DNA of 33,639 nucleotides from Prevotella sp. UBA3294 (GTDB lineage Bacteria > Bacteroidota > Bacteroidia > Bacteroidales > Bacteroidaceae), in assembly GCA_002361535.1 (NCBI GenBank), contig DETG01000065.1, positions 1 through 33,639 on the forward strand, written 5' to 3'. Positions within the stretch are counted from its first letter, which is position 1; every line of letters begins with the position of its first letter. Positions 1 to 8,288 of this stretch are shown one piece after another. The notes beneath the pieces are model-generated. The model did not search any database and was not told the DNA's origin. It worked only from the letters and a program-made list of their open reading frames with translations. Position numbers and translations under genes: made by a program.

Positions 1-948
1 AACAACTTCGGTATCCGTAAGCGCCTGCTGGAATACGACGATGTGATGAACAAGCAGCGTACCGTTGTCTATGAGAAACGTCGCCATGCCCTGATGGGTG
101 AGCGTATCGGAATGGATATCGCCAACATCATCTGGGACCGCGTGGTCAACATCATCGAGAACAACGACTATGAGGGTTGTAAGGAGGATTTCCTGAAGAT
201 CCTGGCTATGGAATGTCCGTTTACAAGTCAGCAGTTCATCGATGCTCCCCGAGAGGAGCTGGAGGAGAATGCGTTCCAGACAGCCATGGAAGCCTTCAAG
301 CGCAAGACCGACCGTATCCAGGCGGTAGCCAACCCTGTCATCAAGCAGGTTTATGAGAACCAAGGATCGATGTATGAGCGCATCATGGTTCCCGTCACCG
401 ACGGTAAACGGTTGTACAATATCGCATGCAACCTGAAGGAAGCCTATGAGACAGAGTCGAAGAGCGTACTGAAGGAGTTCGAGAAGAGCATCCTGCTGCA
501 TGTCATCGACGACAGTTGGAAAGAGAACCTGCGTGCCTTGGACGAGCTCAGGCACAGTGTGCAGAACGCCAGCTACGAACAGAAAGACCCACTGGTGATC
601 TTTAAGTTGGAAAGTGCCAAGCTGTTCGACGACATGGTGGATGAGATGAACAACCGCATCGCCAGTATCCTGATGCGCGGACAGATTCCGGAGATCCAGC
701 AACAGGAAGTGCGCGAGGCAGCACCTGAGCAACGCTCACAACGATACAATGAGCAGAAGGCTGACATCCAGGAGGAGCAGATGGTGGATCGCCATCAGCA
801 GGCTGCTGCCCAGCAAGACACCCGTGAGACGGCTCAGCAAGTGAACAGGGTACCTATCCGCAAGGACAAGATGCCCGGACCGAACGACCCCTGCCCCTGC
901 GGAAGCGGGAAGAAATTCAAGAAGTGCCACGGTCGTGGTATTGTATAA
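1..948 (+). CDS. secA: Preprotein translocase ATPase SecA, C-terminal part (5' end outside window)
   Basis: The reading frame is open from the first base, so this is the last ~315 residues of SecA, the ATPase that drives preproteins through SecYEG. The SecA block YDDVMNKQR lies at the very start, followed by the helical wing/scaffold region with [19 protein letters not shown]. The end is a glutamine-rich linker of about 80 residues and then the zinc-binding tail [18 protein letters not shown], the Cys-X-Cys-X8-Cys-His motif that binds SecB or ribosomes. The walker motifs lie upstream of the window. The GTG at 43 is internal and not a start. A strong terminator follows nine bases after the stop. 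Confidence 0.97.
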   Translation, partial: NNFGIRKRLLEYDDVMNKQRTVVYEKRRHALMGERIGMDIANIIWDRVVNIIENNDYEGCKEDFLKILAMECPFTSQQFIDAPREELEENAFQTAMEAFKRKTDRIQAVANPVIKQVYENQGSMYERIMVPVTDGKRLYNIACNLKEAYETESKSVLKEFEKSILLHVIDDSWKENLRALDELRHSVQNASYEQKDPLVIFKLESAKLFDDMVDEMNNRIASILMRGQIPEIQQQEVREAAPEQRSQRYNEQKADIQEEQMVDRHQQAAAQQDTRETAQQVNRVPIRKDKMPGPNDPCPCGSGKKFKKCHGRGIV

Positions 949-956
949 GGTTTTTG

Positions 957-998
957 GCAGTTCAAGAAGTTGAACAGACTTCTTGAACTGCTTGTTTT
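957..998 (+). terminator. Intrinsic terminator of secA
   Basis: A perfect 14-bp stem (957-970 with 978-991) has a 7-base loop and is followed by TTGTTTTT. It lies directly after the secA stop codon and before the ABC ATPase gene, so secA probably ends its own transcript. Confidence 0.9.
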
Positions 999-1013
999 TC
1001 ATATATACGGATC

Positions 1014-1763
1014 ATGAAAATTCAGGTAACTAACTTAAAGAAATGTTTTGGTGAGAAAACCGCCGTAAACATCGACAGCTTCACCATAGAGAAAGGTGAT
1101 CTGTTAGGTCTTGTAGGTAACAACGGTGCCGGAAAGACCACACTATTCAGAATGATTCTCGACTTACTGAAAGCCGATGAGGGAGAGGTGCTGATCACAC
1201 TCCCGCCATCCCAACAGGAGAACGGTGAGACGGAGCGCACGGTCAGTCCTGCGAAGAGTGAAGACTGGAAAGCCTATACGGGTGCCTATATCGATGAAGG
1301 ATTCCTCATCGACTTCCTCACTCCCGAGGAGTATTTCTACTTTGTAGGAAAGGTGAATGGCATGTCGAAGGAACAGGTTGACACTCGCCTTGCCGACTTT
1401 GAGCATTTCATGGGAGGAGAGGTGCTCGGACAGAAGAAACTCATCCGAAACCTGTCATCAGGAAACAAACAGAAAGTGGGTATCATCTCCACCTTATTAA
1501 ATAAACCCCAGCTGGTGATCCTCGATGAGCCCTTCAACTTCTTAGACCCTTCAAGTCAGAATATCCTCAAGCACAAACTGAAAGAATATAACCAAGAGAC
1601 GGGTGCCACCATCCTCGTCAGCAGTCATAACCTGGCACATACCGTGGATATCTGTCCGCGTATCGCCTTGTTGGAACAGGGTGTGATCATCCGCGACATA
1701 CAGAACGCCGACGGTAGCGCAGAAAGGGAATTAGAGGAATATTTCAATCAGAATGATGACTAA
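1014..1763 (+). CDS. ABC transporter ATP-binding protein
   Basis: This is a 249-aa ATPase subunit of an ABC transporter, of the BcrA/CcmA-like drug or export type. Walker A is GNNGAGKTT (about residues 36-44), the signature is LSSGNKQKVG, Walker B is LVILDEP, and the switch histidine is in VSSHN. Between Walker A and the signature there is a polar insertion (about residues 64-80) in place of a compact Q-loop region. No permease gene is adjacent, so the membrane partner must be encoded elsewhere, or the protein works alone. The stop lies 12 bases before the next start, which suggests co-transcription with the nucleotidase gene. The substrate cannot be told from sequence. Confidence 0.9.
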   Translation: MKIQVTNLKKCFGEKTAVNIDSFTIEKGDLLGLVGNNGAGKTTLFRMILDLLKADEGEVLITLPPSQQENGETERTVSPAKSEDWKAYTGAYIDEGFLIDFLTPEEYFYFVGKVNGMSKEQVDTRLADFEHFMGGEVLGQKKLIRNLSSGNKQKVGIISTLLNKPQLVILDEPFNFLDPSSQNILKHKLKEYNQETGATILVSSHNLAHTVDICPRIALLEQGVIIRDIQNADGSAERELEEYFNQNDD

Positions 1764-1775
1764 AAGAGAGCATCC

Positions 1776-3512
1776 ATGAGACAATTTTTCATCTTTTGCC
1801 TGATGGCATTATGCTGTCATACTTCAACCATGGCACAGACAACAGAAACGGTAACCTTGAGAATTATTGAGACCAGTGACGTACATGGGAGTTTCTTCCC
1901 TTATGACTTCATCAACAGGAAACCCAAGAAAGGATCACTGGCAAGAGTTTCCACCTACGTCGATTCCCTCCGTGCCATCTATGGGAAGAACCTGCTGCTG
2001 TTCGACAACGGGGATATCCTACAAGGACAGCCCACCTGCTATTACTGCAACTTTGTCAAGCCCGAGATCGAGAATGTGGCAGCCAAAGTGATCAACTACA
2101 TGCGTTATGATGCAGAGACGTTGGGGAACCATGATGTGGAGACAGGACATGCGGTATATGACAAATGGATCAGCGAGGTGAAATGTCCCATGTTGGGTGC
2201 GAACGTCATCAACACGGCTACAGGGAAACCGTATGTGACACCCTATGCCCTCTTTGATCGCGATGGGGTCCGCATCGCCGTGATCGGTTTGCTCACACCG
2301 GCAATCCCCAACTGGCTGCAGGAGAGTCTGTGGAGTGGCATGCGCTTTGAGGAGATGACACAATGTGCCCGCTACTGGGTGGATTATGTCAAGAAGAACG
2401 AACAGGCTGATATCATTATCGGTCTTTTCCACTCAGGAAAGGAAGGGGGCATCACCACCGATGATTACATGGAGGATGCCTCCCTGAAGGTGGCGAAGGA
2501 AGTTCCCGGATTCGATCTCATCCTTTATGGTCATGACCACATCCAACATCAGGATATCATTACAAACGACAAGGGTGATCTCGTAGTGTGCCTTGACCCT
2601 TCGGCTAATGCCTATATGGTGAGCGATGCAGAGATCAAGGTAACGCTGAAGGCGGGAAAGGTACGCGGGAAGCAGGTGACAGGGAAGGTGGTGAATATTT
2701 CTGAACTGCCTGTCGATGAGCGTTTCATGAAGCATTTCCAGGCAGACATCGACAGTGTCAACGCATTCGTGAACAGGAAAATCGGAGAATTCAAGAACAC
2801 CATCTATACCCGTGACAGCTATTTCGGCAGCAGTGCTTTCAGTGACTTCATCCAGAACCTGCAACTGCAAATCACAGGAGCAGATATCTCCTTCAATGCT
2901 CCCCTCACCTTCGACACGAAGATCAGTGCCGGTGATGTGACCGTTGCCGATATGTTCAACCTCTATAAATACGAGAATCAGATCTACGTGATGAACCTCA
3001 CCGGTGAGGAGATTCGCAAGCATCTGGAGATGAGCTATGACCTGTGGGTGAACACCATGACATCGCCCGACGACCATATCATGCTCCTGAATGATGAAGC
3101 GAAAAACGACCAACAGCGGTTCGGTTTCAAGAACCTTGCCTTCAACTTCGACAGTGCTGCCGGCATCGACTACGAGGTGGATGTGACAAAGCCCGATGGA
3201 CAGAAGGTGCGCATCCTGAGGATGAGCAACGGACAGCCTTTCGATGAACACAAGACCTATAAAGTGGCGTTGAACAGCTATCGGGGTAACGGCGGCGGTG
3301 AGCTGCTCACTAAAGGTGCCGGCATTCCTCATGAGGAACTGGACAAAAGAATCATCTACCGCAGTGAGAAAGACCAACGCTACTATCTGATGAAAGAAAT
3401 TGAGAAAGGGGGGGTGATGGATCCGAAGCCTAATAACAACTGGCGCTTTGTTCCTGCTGAATGGACAGAGCCTGCCATCGCCCGTGACCGTAAACTGCTA
3501 TTTGGTGAATAG
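1776..3512 (+). CDS. Secreted bifunctional metallophosphatase / 5'-nucleotidase
   Basis: A 578-aa exported enzyme of the UshA/5'-nucleotidase family, which removes phosphate from nucleotides (or 2',3'-cyclic nucleotides) outside the cytoplasm. A signal peptide spans residues 1-20 and ends at ...STMAQ. The metallophosphatase domain carries the metal ligands in order: SDVHG (D35, H37), FDNGD (D77, D80), LGNHD (118-120) and GHDH near residue 252. The C-terminal substrate domain (PF02872 type) runs from about residue 330, with NSYRGNGGGELL near the end. The order of motifs and length match the family. The next gene, nudC, starts two bases after the stop, so the two probably act together in nucleotide turnover. 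Exact substrate is not determined. Confidence 0.92.
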   Translation: MRQFFIFCLMALCCHTSTMAQTTETVTLRIIETSDVHGSFFPYDFINRKPKKGSLARVSTYVDSLRAIYGKNLLLFDNGDILQGQPTCYYCNFVKPEIENVAAKVINYMRYDAETLGNHDVETGHAVYDKWISEVKCPMLGANVINTATGKPYVTPYALFDRDGVRIAVIGLLTPAIPNWLQESLWSGMRFEEMTQCARYWVDYVKKNEQADIIIGLFHSGKEGGITTDDYMEDASLKVAKEVPGFDLILYGHDHIQHQDIITNDKGDLVVCLDPSANAYMVSDAEIKVTLKAGKVRGKQVTGKVVNISELPVDERFMKHFQADIDSVNAFVNRKIGEFKNTIYTRDSYFGSSAFSDFIQNLQLQITGADISFNAPLTFDTKISAGDVTVADMFNLYKYENQIYVMNLTGEEIRKHLEMSYDLWVNTMTSPDDHIMLLNDEAKNDQQRFGFKNLAFNFDSAAGIDYEVDVTKPDGQKVRILRMSNGQPFDEHKTYKVALNSYRGNGGGELLTKGAGIPHEELDKRIIYRSEKDQRYYLMKEIEKGGVMDPKPNNNWRFVPAEWTEPAIARDRKLLFGE

Positions 3513-3514
3513 AC

Positions 3515-4294
3515 ATGCAAACATACTGGTTTATATTCTGTAAGACCGATCTCCTCCTTGAGAAACTTCCCGACGGTTCCTATACCATCCCTACAGGTGA
3601 GGAACCGCCGGTGGAAATAAAACCCTGGACAACCATCCATAACATCTCTCCCTTTGAGGATGCACTGGTGAAAACGTTCCGTATCGACTCACCCGTGACC
3701 GACCATCCAGCATTTGAGATGTGTGGCTTGCGGGCCTCCTATTACCGTCTGCCCAAGCACCTCTATCTGAAAGCAGGGAAATGTCAGGAGATTCTCTACT
3801 GGGATCAGAACACGCAGTTCTGTGGTGTCTGCGGCGCCCCCATGCATAAGAACACCGATATATCCAAACGCTGCGACAACTGCGGGAAGGAGGTATGGCC
3901 GCAACTGGCCACTGCCGTCATCGTCCTCATCCATCGGGGCGATGAAGTGCTGCTCGTTCATGCCAACAATTTCCGAAGCGATTTCTACGGTCTCGTAGCA
4001 GGATTCGTGGAGACTGGTGAGACATTGGAGCAGGCCGTGGAAAGGGAGGTGATGGAGGAAACGGGTATCCGCATCCGCAACATCCGATACTTCGGCAGTC
4101 AGCCGTGGCCCTATCCCTGCGGTCTGATGGTGGGATTCCATGCCGACTACGAGGAAGGGGAGATTCATCTGCAACGCTCGGAACTGTCGGCAGGTGACTG
4201 GTTCAGGAAAGAGCACCTTCCCCATATCCCCGAGAAACTGTCGATTGCCCGCATGCTGATCGATGACTGGTTGGAAAGCGAAGAAAAGGGATGA
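3515..4294 (+). CDS. nudC: NAD(+)/NADH pyrophosphatase NudC
   Basis: A 259-aa Nudix hydrolase that splits NAD(H) into NMN(H) and AMP; NudC also removes NAD caps from RNA in other bacteria. The zinc ribbon uses C103, C106, C120 and C123. The Nudix box GFVETGETLEQAVEREVMEE spans about 163-182, and the NudC-specific motif SQPWPYP is at 195-201 before the C-terminal strand. All family features are present at the usual length. It starts two bases after the 5'-nucleotidase stop, so it is translationally linked to it. The following 116-base gap ends in a promoter, so nudC is likely last in its unit. Confidence 0.95.
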   Translation: MQTYWFIFCKTDLLLEKLPDGSYTIPTGEEPPVEIKPWTTIHNISPFEDALVKTFRIDSPVTDHPAFEMCGLRASYYRLPKHLYLKAGKCQEILYWDQNTQFCGVCGAPMHKNTDISKRCDNCGKEVWPQLATAVIVLIHRGDEVLLVHANNFRSDFYGLVAGFVETGETLEQAVEREVMEETGIRIRNIRYFGSQPWPYPCGLMVGFHADYEEGEIHLQRSELSAGDWFRKEHLPHIPEKLSIARMLIDDWLESEEKG

Positions 4295-4359
4295 TCTCAG
4301 ATTCTTTCCAAGGGATTCCCCATTTTTTCATTTTTAATCCTTATTTTTCCATGAGACTA

Positions 4360-4390
4360 TTGCATGTTTCATAAATAATTCCTAATTTTG
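4360..4390 (+). promoter_or_regulatory. Bacteroidetes-type promoter for the thiE-like/prs run
   Basis: ATTG (4359-4362) stands in for the -33 element and TAATTTTG (4383-4390) matches the TAnnTTTG -7 consensus, with a 20-bp spacer. It lies 20 bases before the ATG at 4411 in an AT-rich gap. Confidence 0.7.
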
Positions 4391-4410
4391 CAGACAAATA
4401 GGAAAGACGA

Positions 4411-5019
4411 ATGAAACTCGTTCTCATGACAAAGCCCACATTCTTTGTGGAAGAAGACAAAATCATCGCATCGCTCTTTGACGAGGGGCTTGACAGACTG
4501 CATCTTTACAAGCCTGGATCAGCCCCGATATATGCTGAGCGACTGCTATCCTTACTGCCAGAAGACTGCTATCGCAAGATTATGGTCCACGACCATTATT
4601 ACCTGAAAAGTGAATACGGTCTTGCCGGCATTCATATTGAATCTCCCGATGCTCCCCTACCCGATGGCTACCGTGGTCATTTCTCACGCACCTGCATGGA
4701 TCTGGACATGCTCAAGACAGCCAAGAAGAAATCTGAATATGTCTTCCTGAAATATATCTTCCATAGCCAGAGTGAGAAAGAGGCGGAAGCTACCTTCACG
4801 GAACGACAACTGGAGGAAGCATCCAGGAAAGGACTCATCGACCGTCATGTCTATGCCTTAGGAGGAATGAATCTCGACAATATCCGGTTCGCCAAAGACC
4901 TGGGCTTCGGCGGTGTGGTGATCTGCGGTGATCTCTGGAATCGCTTCGATATCCATAATCAACAGGATTACAGGGAATTGATCTCCCGTTTCGAGAAACT
5001 GCGCAAGGCTGTGGGATAA
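4411..5019 (+). CDS. Thiamine phosphate synthase / TenI-like TIM-barrel protein
   Basis: A 202-aa protein of the ThiE/TenI superfamily. ThiE joins the thiazole and pyrimidine moieties into thiamine phosphate. The fold pattern is visible: TKPTFF at the N-terminus, LHLYKP, a central GIHIES, a later YALGGMNLDNI and GFGGVVICGDLW (phosphate-binding end of the barrel). However, the usual glycine-rich GxGPxFxTxTK loop is replaced by KYIFHSQSEKE, and no other thiamine genes are nearby. It may therefore be a TenI-like paralogue, not a true ThiE. It follows a clear promoter and precedes prs by 28 bases. Confidence 0.65.
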   Translation: MKLVLMTKPTFFVEEDKIIASLFDEGLDRLHLYKPGSAPIYAERLLSLLPEDCYRKIMVHDHYYLKSEYGLAGIHIESPDAPLPDGYRGHFSRTCMDLDMLKTAKKKSEYVFLKYIFHSQSEKEAEATFTERQLEEASRKGLIDRHVYALGGMNLDNIRFAKDLGFGGVVICGDLWNRFDIHNQQDYRELISRFEKLRKAVG

Positions 5020-5047
5020 GAATAATGACTCTAAATATATTATTTAT

Positions 5048-5986
5048 ATGATTGATCCAAACTCTTTTATGGTATTCTCCGGTACTGCCACCAAGTACCT
5101 TGCTGAAAGAATCTGCCAGAGCCTGGGATGTCCGCTGGGCAAAATGATCATGACCAAGTTCTCTGATGGAGAGTTCGCAGTATCTTACGAACAGTCTATC
5201 CGCGGTCGTGACGTATTCCTCGTACAAAGCACCTTCCCCAGTTCCGACAACCTCATGGAATTGTTGCTGATGATCGATGCCGCCAAACGTGCCTCGGCCA
5301 AAAGCATCAACGCCGTTATTCCCTATTTCGGATGGGCACGTCAGGATAGGAAGGACAAACCGCGCGTCAGCATCGGGGCCAAGTTAGTAGCCGACTTGCT
5401 GAGTGTTGCCGGTGTAGATCGTGTGATTACCATGGATTTACATGCCGATCAGATCCAAGGTTTCTTTGACATCCCCGTTGATCACCTGTATGCTTCGGGC
5501 GTGATCCTTCCCTATCTGCAGAGTCTGAAACTGAAAGACCTGGTGATCGCCTCCCCTGATGTGGGCGGTTCCAAGCGTGCAAATACCTATGCCAAATATT
5601 TAGGTGTTCCCTTAGTGTTGTGTAACAAGACCCGTGCCCGTGCCAACGTGGTGGATACCATGCAGATCATCGGTGACGTAAAGGACAAGAATGTTGTCAT
5701 CATCGACGATATGGTTGACACGGCAGGAACCATTACCAAGGCTGCAGATATCATGATGGAGGCAGGAGCAAAGAGTGTGCGTGCCTGCGCCAGTCACTGT
5801 GTGATGAGCGGTCCTGCCAGCGACCGTGTGCAGAATTCCGCATTGGAAGAGATCGTTTTCACCGACTCGATTCCCTATACCCAGCGGTGTGCCAAGGTGA
5901 AACAGCTTTCTGTAGCTGAGATGTTCGCCGACACCATCCGTCGTGTCTTAGAGAACAAGAGCATTAGTGACCAGTATATCGTCTAA
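5048..5986 (+). CDS. prs: Ribose-phosphate pyrophosphokinase (PRPP synthase)
   Basis: A 312-aa enzyme making phosphoribosyl pyrophosphate from ribose 5-phosphate and ATP, the entry point for purine, pyrimidine, NAD, His and Trp synthesis. The family markers appear in order: KFSDGE (38-42), PYFGWARQDRK (92-102), the metal-binding TMDLHADQIQGFF (128-140), ASPDVGG, and the PRPP loop VVIIDDMVDTAGT near residue 220. Length is standard for class I PRPP synthases. The DUF4491 gene begins two bases after its stop, suggesting one transcript. Confidence 0.97.
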   Translation: MIDPNSFMVFSGTATKYLAERICQSLGCPLGKMIMTKFSDGEFAVSYEQSIRGRDVFLVQSTFPSSDNLMELLLMIDAAKRASAKSINAVIPYFGWARQDRKDKPRVSIGAKLVADLLSVAGVDRVITMDLHADQIQGFFDIPVDHLYASGVILPYLQSLKLKDLVIASPDVGGSKRANTYAKYLGVPLVLCNKTRARANVVDTMQIIGDVKDKNVVIIDDMVDTAGTITKAADIMMEAGAKSVRACASHCVMSGPASDRVQNSALEEIVFTDSIPYTQRCAKVKQLSVAEMFADTIRRVLENKSISDQYIV

Positions 5987-5988
5987 TC

Positions 5989-6387
5989 ATGGAGCTGCAT
6001 TTTACAGGAGTAATCATCGCCGTATGCACTTTTCTCATCATCGGTCTCTGTCATCCGCTGGTGATCAAGCAGGAGTATTATTCCGGCACCAAATACTGGT
6101 GGGTGTATCTGGTCATCGGACTGGTATGTGTCAGTTTGGCCTTTATCGTGCCAAACTGGTTTGAGTCGGAGACAACAGGAATCGTCATTTCCTCTATCCT
6201 CGGGGTGACGGGTGCCTCTTTTCTCTGGGGCATCGGTGAGCTCTTTGCCCAGAAGAAAAGAGTACAGAAAGGATGGTTCCCCATGAACCCCAAGAGGAAA
6301 CATGAATACGACGGCATCGCCGATGACGAAAGTCTTTGTCCTGTTTGTAAAGACAAGGTAAAGCATCCTGCCAGTTACAAGCATTAA
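5989..6387 (+). CDS. DUF4491 family membrane protein
   Basis: A 132-aa inner-membrane protein with three to four hydrophobic segments (about 5-24, 36-54, 64-84). The tail WGIGELFAQKKRVQKGWFPMNPKR is the conserved block of a Bacteroidetes-only family that I recognise as DUF4491, of unknown function. Members that I recall end near this block. Here about 25 further residues follow, with a CPVCKDKVKH motif that could bind a metal. The gene starts two bases after prs and precedes rlmH by 30 bases. Confidence 0.75.
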   Translation: MELHFTGVIIAVCTFLIIGLCHPLVIKQEYYSGTKYWWVYLVIGLVCVSLAFIVPNWFESETTGIVISSILGVTGASFLWGIGELFAQKKRVQKGWFPMNPKRKHEYDGIADDESLCPVCKDKVKHPASYKH

Positions 6388-6417
6388 CGATCCTATCGCA
6401 CCCTCTCTCTGACAGTC

Positions 6418-6888
6418 ATGAAGACAACGCTGATCCTGGTGGGTAAGACCACCGACAAACATATCATGGCCTGTATCCATGACTATGTGGAGCGCATCGG
6501 TCATTATATGCCTTTTGAACTGATCACCATTCCAGAACTCAAGAACACCAAGAGTCTGAGTGAGGAGCAACAGAAGGAACGAGAGGGGGAATTGATCCTG
6601 AGACAGATACAGTCGCAAGATGTGCTGGTGTTATTGGATGAGCACGGACAGGAATTCCGTAGTATCGATTTTGCCTCATGGATTCAGAAGAAACAGCAGT
6701 CAGTGAGGCGTTTGGTCTTTGTGATCGGTGGTCCTTATGGTTTCTCACGATCAGTATATCAACGGGGCAATGAGAAGATTTCACTCTCCAAAATGACCTT
6801 CTCGCACCAGATGGTCAGGATGATCTTCACCGAACAGCTGTATCGTGCCTGTACCATCATCAAGGGGGAACCGTACCACCATGAATAG
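6418..6888 (+). CDS. rlmH: 23S rRNA (pseudouridine1915-N3)-methyltransferase RlmH
   Basis: A 156-aa SPOUT-class methyltransferase that methylates pseudouridine 1915 in helix 69 of 23S rRNA of the assembled ribosome. Motifs: LLDEHGQ, the SAM-binding knot FVIGGPYGFS, and the C-terminal SLSKMTFSHQMVRMIFTEQL followed by IIKGEPYHH. Length and end residues match RlmH exactly. It follows the DUF4491 gene by 30 bases and is followed by uxuA after 57 bases. Confidence 0.97.
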   Translation: MKTTLILVGKTTDKHIMACIHDYVERIGHYMPFELITIPELKNTKSLSEEQQKEREGELILRQIQSQDVLVLLDEHGQEFRSIDFASWIQKKQQSVRRLVFVIGGPYGFSRSVYQRGNEKISLSKMTFSHQMVRMIFTEQLYRACTIIKGEPYHHE

Positions 6889-6945
6889 CATAAGGCTTTC
6901 ACGTCAACAGTCAGAAACTTTAATCAACAGCTAAAAATTAATAAT

Positions 6946-8199
6946 ATGGAAAGAACATGGAGATGGTTCGGCAAGAATGACAAGATCACTCTGTCGATGC
7001 TAAAACAAATCGGTGTGGAGGGAATCGTCACCGCCCTGCATGATGTTCCCTTAGGAGAGGTATGGACTCGTGAGAAGATCCGCGAACTAAGAGAGTATAT
7101 CGAGAGCTACGGCATGCGTTGGAGTGTGGTGGAGAGCCTTCCTGTGGTAGAAACCATCAAATATGGCGGTCCCGACCGCGATGAGCAGATTGAAGTATAT
7201 AAAGAAAGTCTGCGGAATCTCTCGGCTGAGGGTATCCACTGTATTTGCTATAATTTCATGCCGGTGCTCGACTGGGCACGTACCGACCTGCTTCACGTAA
7301 ACCCCAACGGCTCCACGAACCTCTACTTCAACTACGCAGAGTTTGCCTACTTCGACATCTATATCCTCAAGCGTGAGGGAGCACGCGAGGAATGGGCCGC
7401 ATTCAGGTTCCCGGAAGGTGTCGGTGAAGGGCGTAACGTTCTCAAAGAGGCTGATGAGCTGGCCAAGACCATGACACCCGAGAAGGATCATCAACTCGTA
7501 GAGACCATTATCATCAAGACACAGGGATTCGTGTCGGGTAATTTCAGTGAGAATGACGAGGCACCGATCCAGAAATTCCGTGATTTCCTCGCCCTCTATC
7601 AGGGAATCGACAAGGCACAGCTGCGTGCAAACATGAAATATTTCCTGGAGGCTATCATGCCTACTTGTGAGGAATGCGACATGAACATGTGTGTACATCC
7701 TGATGATCCTCCTATTGAGATTCTTGGCTTGCCACGTATCGTTCGTACCGAAGAAGACATCGAATGGTTCCTCAATGCTGTTCCCAACAAGCACAACGGA
7801 CTGACCTTCTGCGCCGGTTCACTGTCGGCAGGTGCATACAACAACGTGGTGGAGATGGCCAAGAAATTTGCATCACGCACACACTTCGTCCATCTGCGTT
7901 CCTGTCATATCTTCCCCAATGGCGACTTCACTGAAGCATCACACTTAGGAGGACGGGCAGACCTGATAGAATTGTGCCGTATCTTTGAACAGGAGAACCC
8001 ACAGTTGCCCATGCGTGTGGATCATGGTATGACCTTCACCGACCAACCCGGTGGCATCATGGATGAATCAAGTCATGGACACAATGCCGGCTATACCCTT
8101 TTAGGAAGAATGTTCGCCCTCGGACAGGTGCAGGGCATCCTCGCCACCGTTGACCGTGAACTCGGCATTGAATACAAACAACCCGGATTCTTTGATTAA
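6946..8199 (+). CDS. uxuA: Mannonate dehydratase UxuA
   Basis: A 417-aa enzyme that dehydrates D-mannonate to 2-keto-3-deoxygluconate in glucuronate breakdown. The start MERTWRWFGKND is typical of the family. Conserved blocks include CVHPDDPP, FCAGSLSAG, HLRSCHIF and RVDHGMTF, and these His/Cys/Asp residues form the metal site in known UxuA structures. The protein is about 20 residues longer than the E. coli enzyme, through an insertion around 150-190. It stands directly before uxuB, with an unusual repeat between them, and the pair covers two consecutive steps. The isomerase uxaC and the kinase kdgK are not in this window. Confidence 0.95.
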   Translation: MERTWRWFGKNDKITLSMLKQIGVEGIVTALHDVPLGEVWTREKIRELREYIESYGMRWSVVESLPVVETIKYGGPDRDEQIEVYKESLRNLSAEGIHCICYNFMPVLDWARTDLLHVNPNGSTNLYFNYAEFAYFDIYILKREGAREEWAAFRFPEGVGEGRNVLKEADELAKTMTPEKDHQLVETIIIKTQGFVSGNFSENDEAPIQKFRDFLALYQGIDKAQLRANMKYFLEAIMPTCEECDMNMCVHPDDPPIEILGLPRIVRTEEDIEWFLNAVPNKHNGLTFCAGSLSAGAYNNVVEMAKKFASRTHFVHLRSCHIFPNGDFTEASHLGGRADLIELCRIFEQENPQLPMRVDHGMTFTDQPGGIMDESSHGHNAGYTLLGRMFALGQVQGILATVDRELGIEYKQPGFFD

Positions 8200-8283
8200 C
8201 GAGACATCGTAATAACGAAACATCGTGATAACGATATAACGATATAACGTTATAACGATTTATCAAGATAACGTAATAACGAA
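8197..8283 (+). repeat. AT-rich TAACG direct repeats between uxuA and uxuB
   Basis: The short gap holds eight copies of TAACG, the first containing the uxuA stop codon, mostly in the context ATATAACGAT. Spacing is irregular, about 8-15 bases. No promoter or terminator is visible, so the run lies in the likely uxuAB transcript just ahead of the uxuB ATG. Confidence 0.7.
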
Positions 8284-8288
8284 AAACA

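Noticed and set aside
2433..3377. A 314-aa open frame on the - strand inside the 5'-nucleotidase gene
   Set aside because: It is fully antisense to a gene with clear motifs, and its composition follows from the codon bias of that gene.
7087..7794. A 235-aa open frame on the - strand inside uxuA
   Set aside because: Antisense shadow of a conserved enzyme, with no promoter or recognisable motif.
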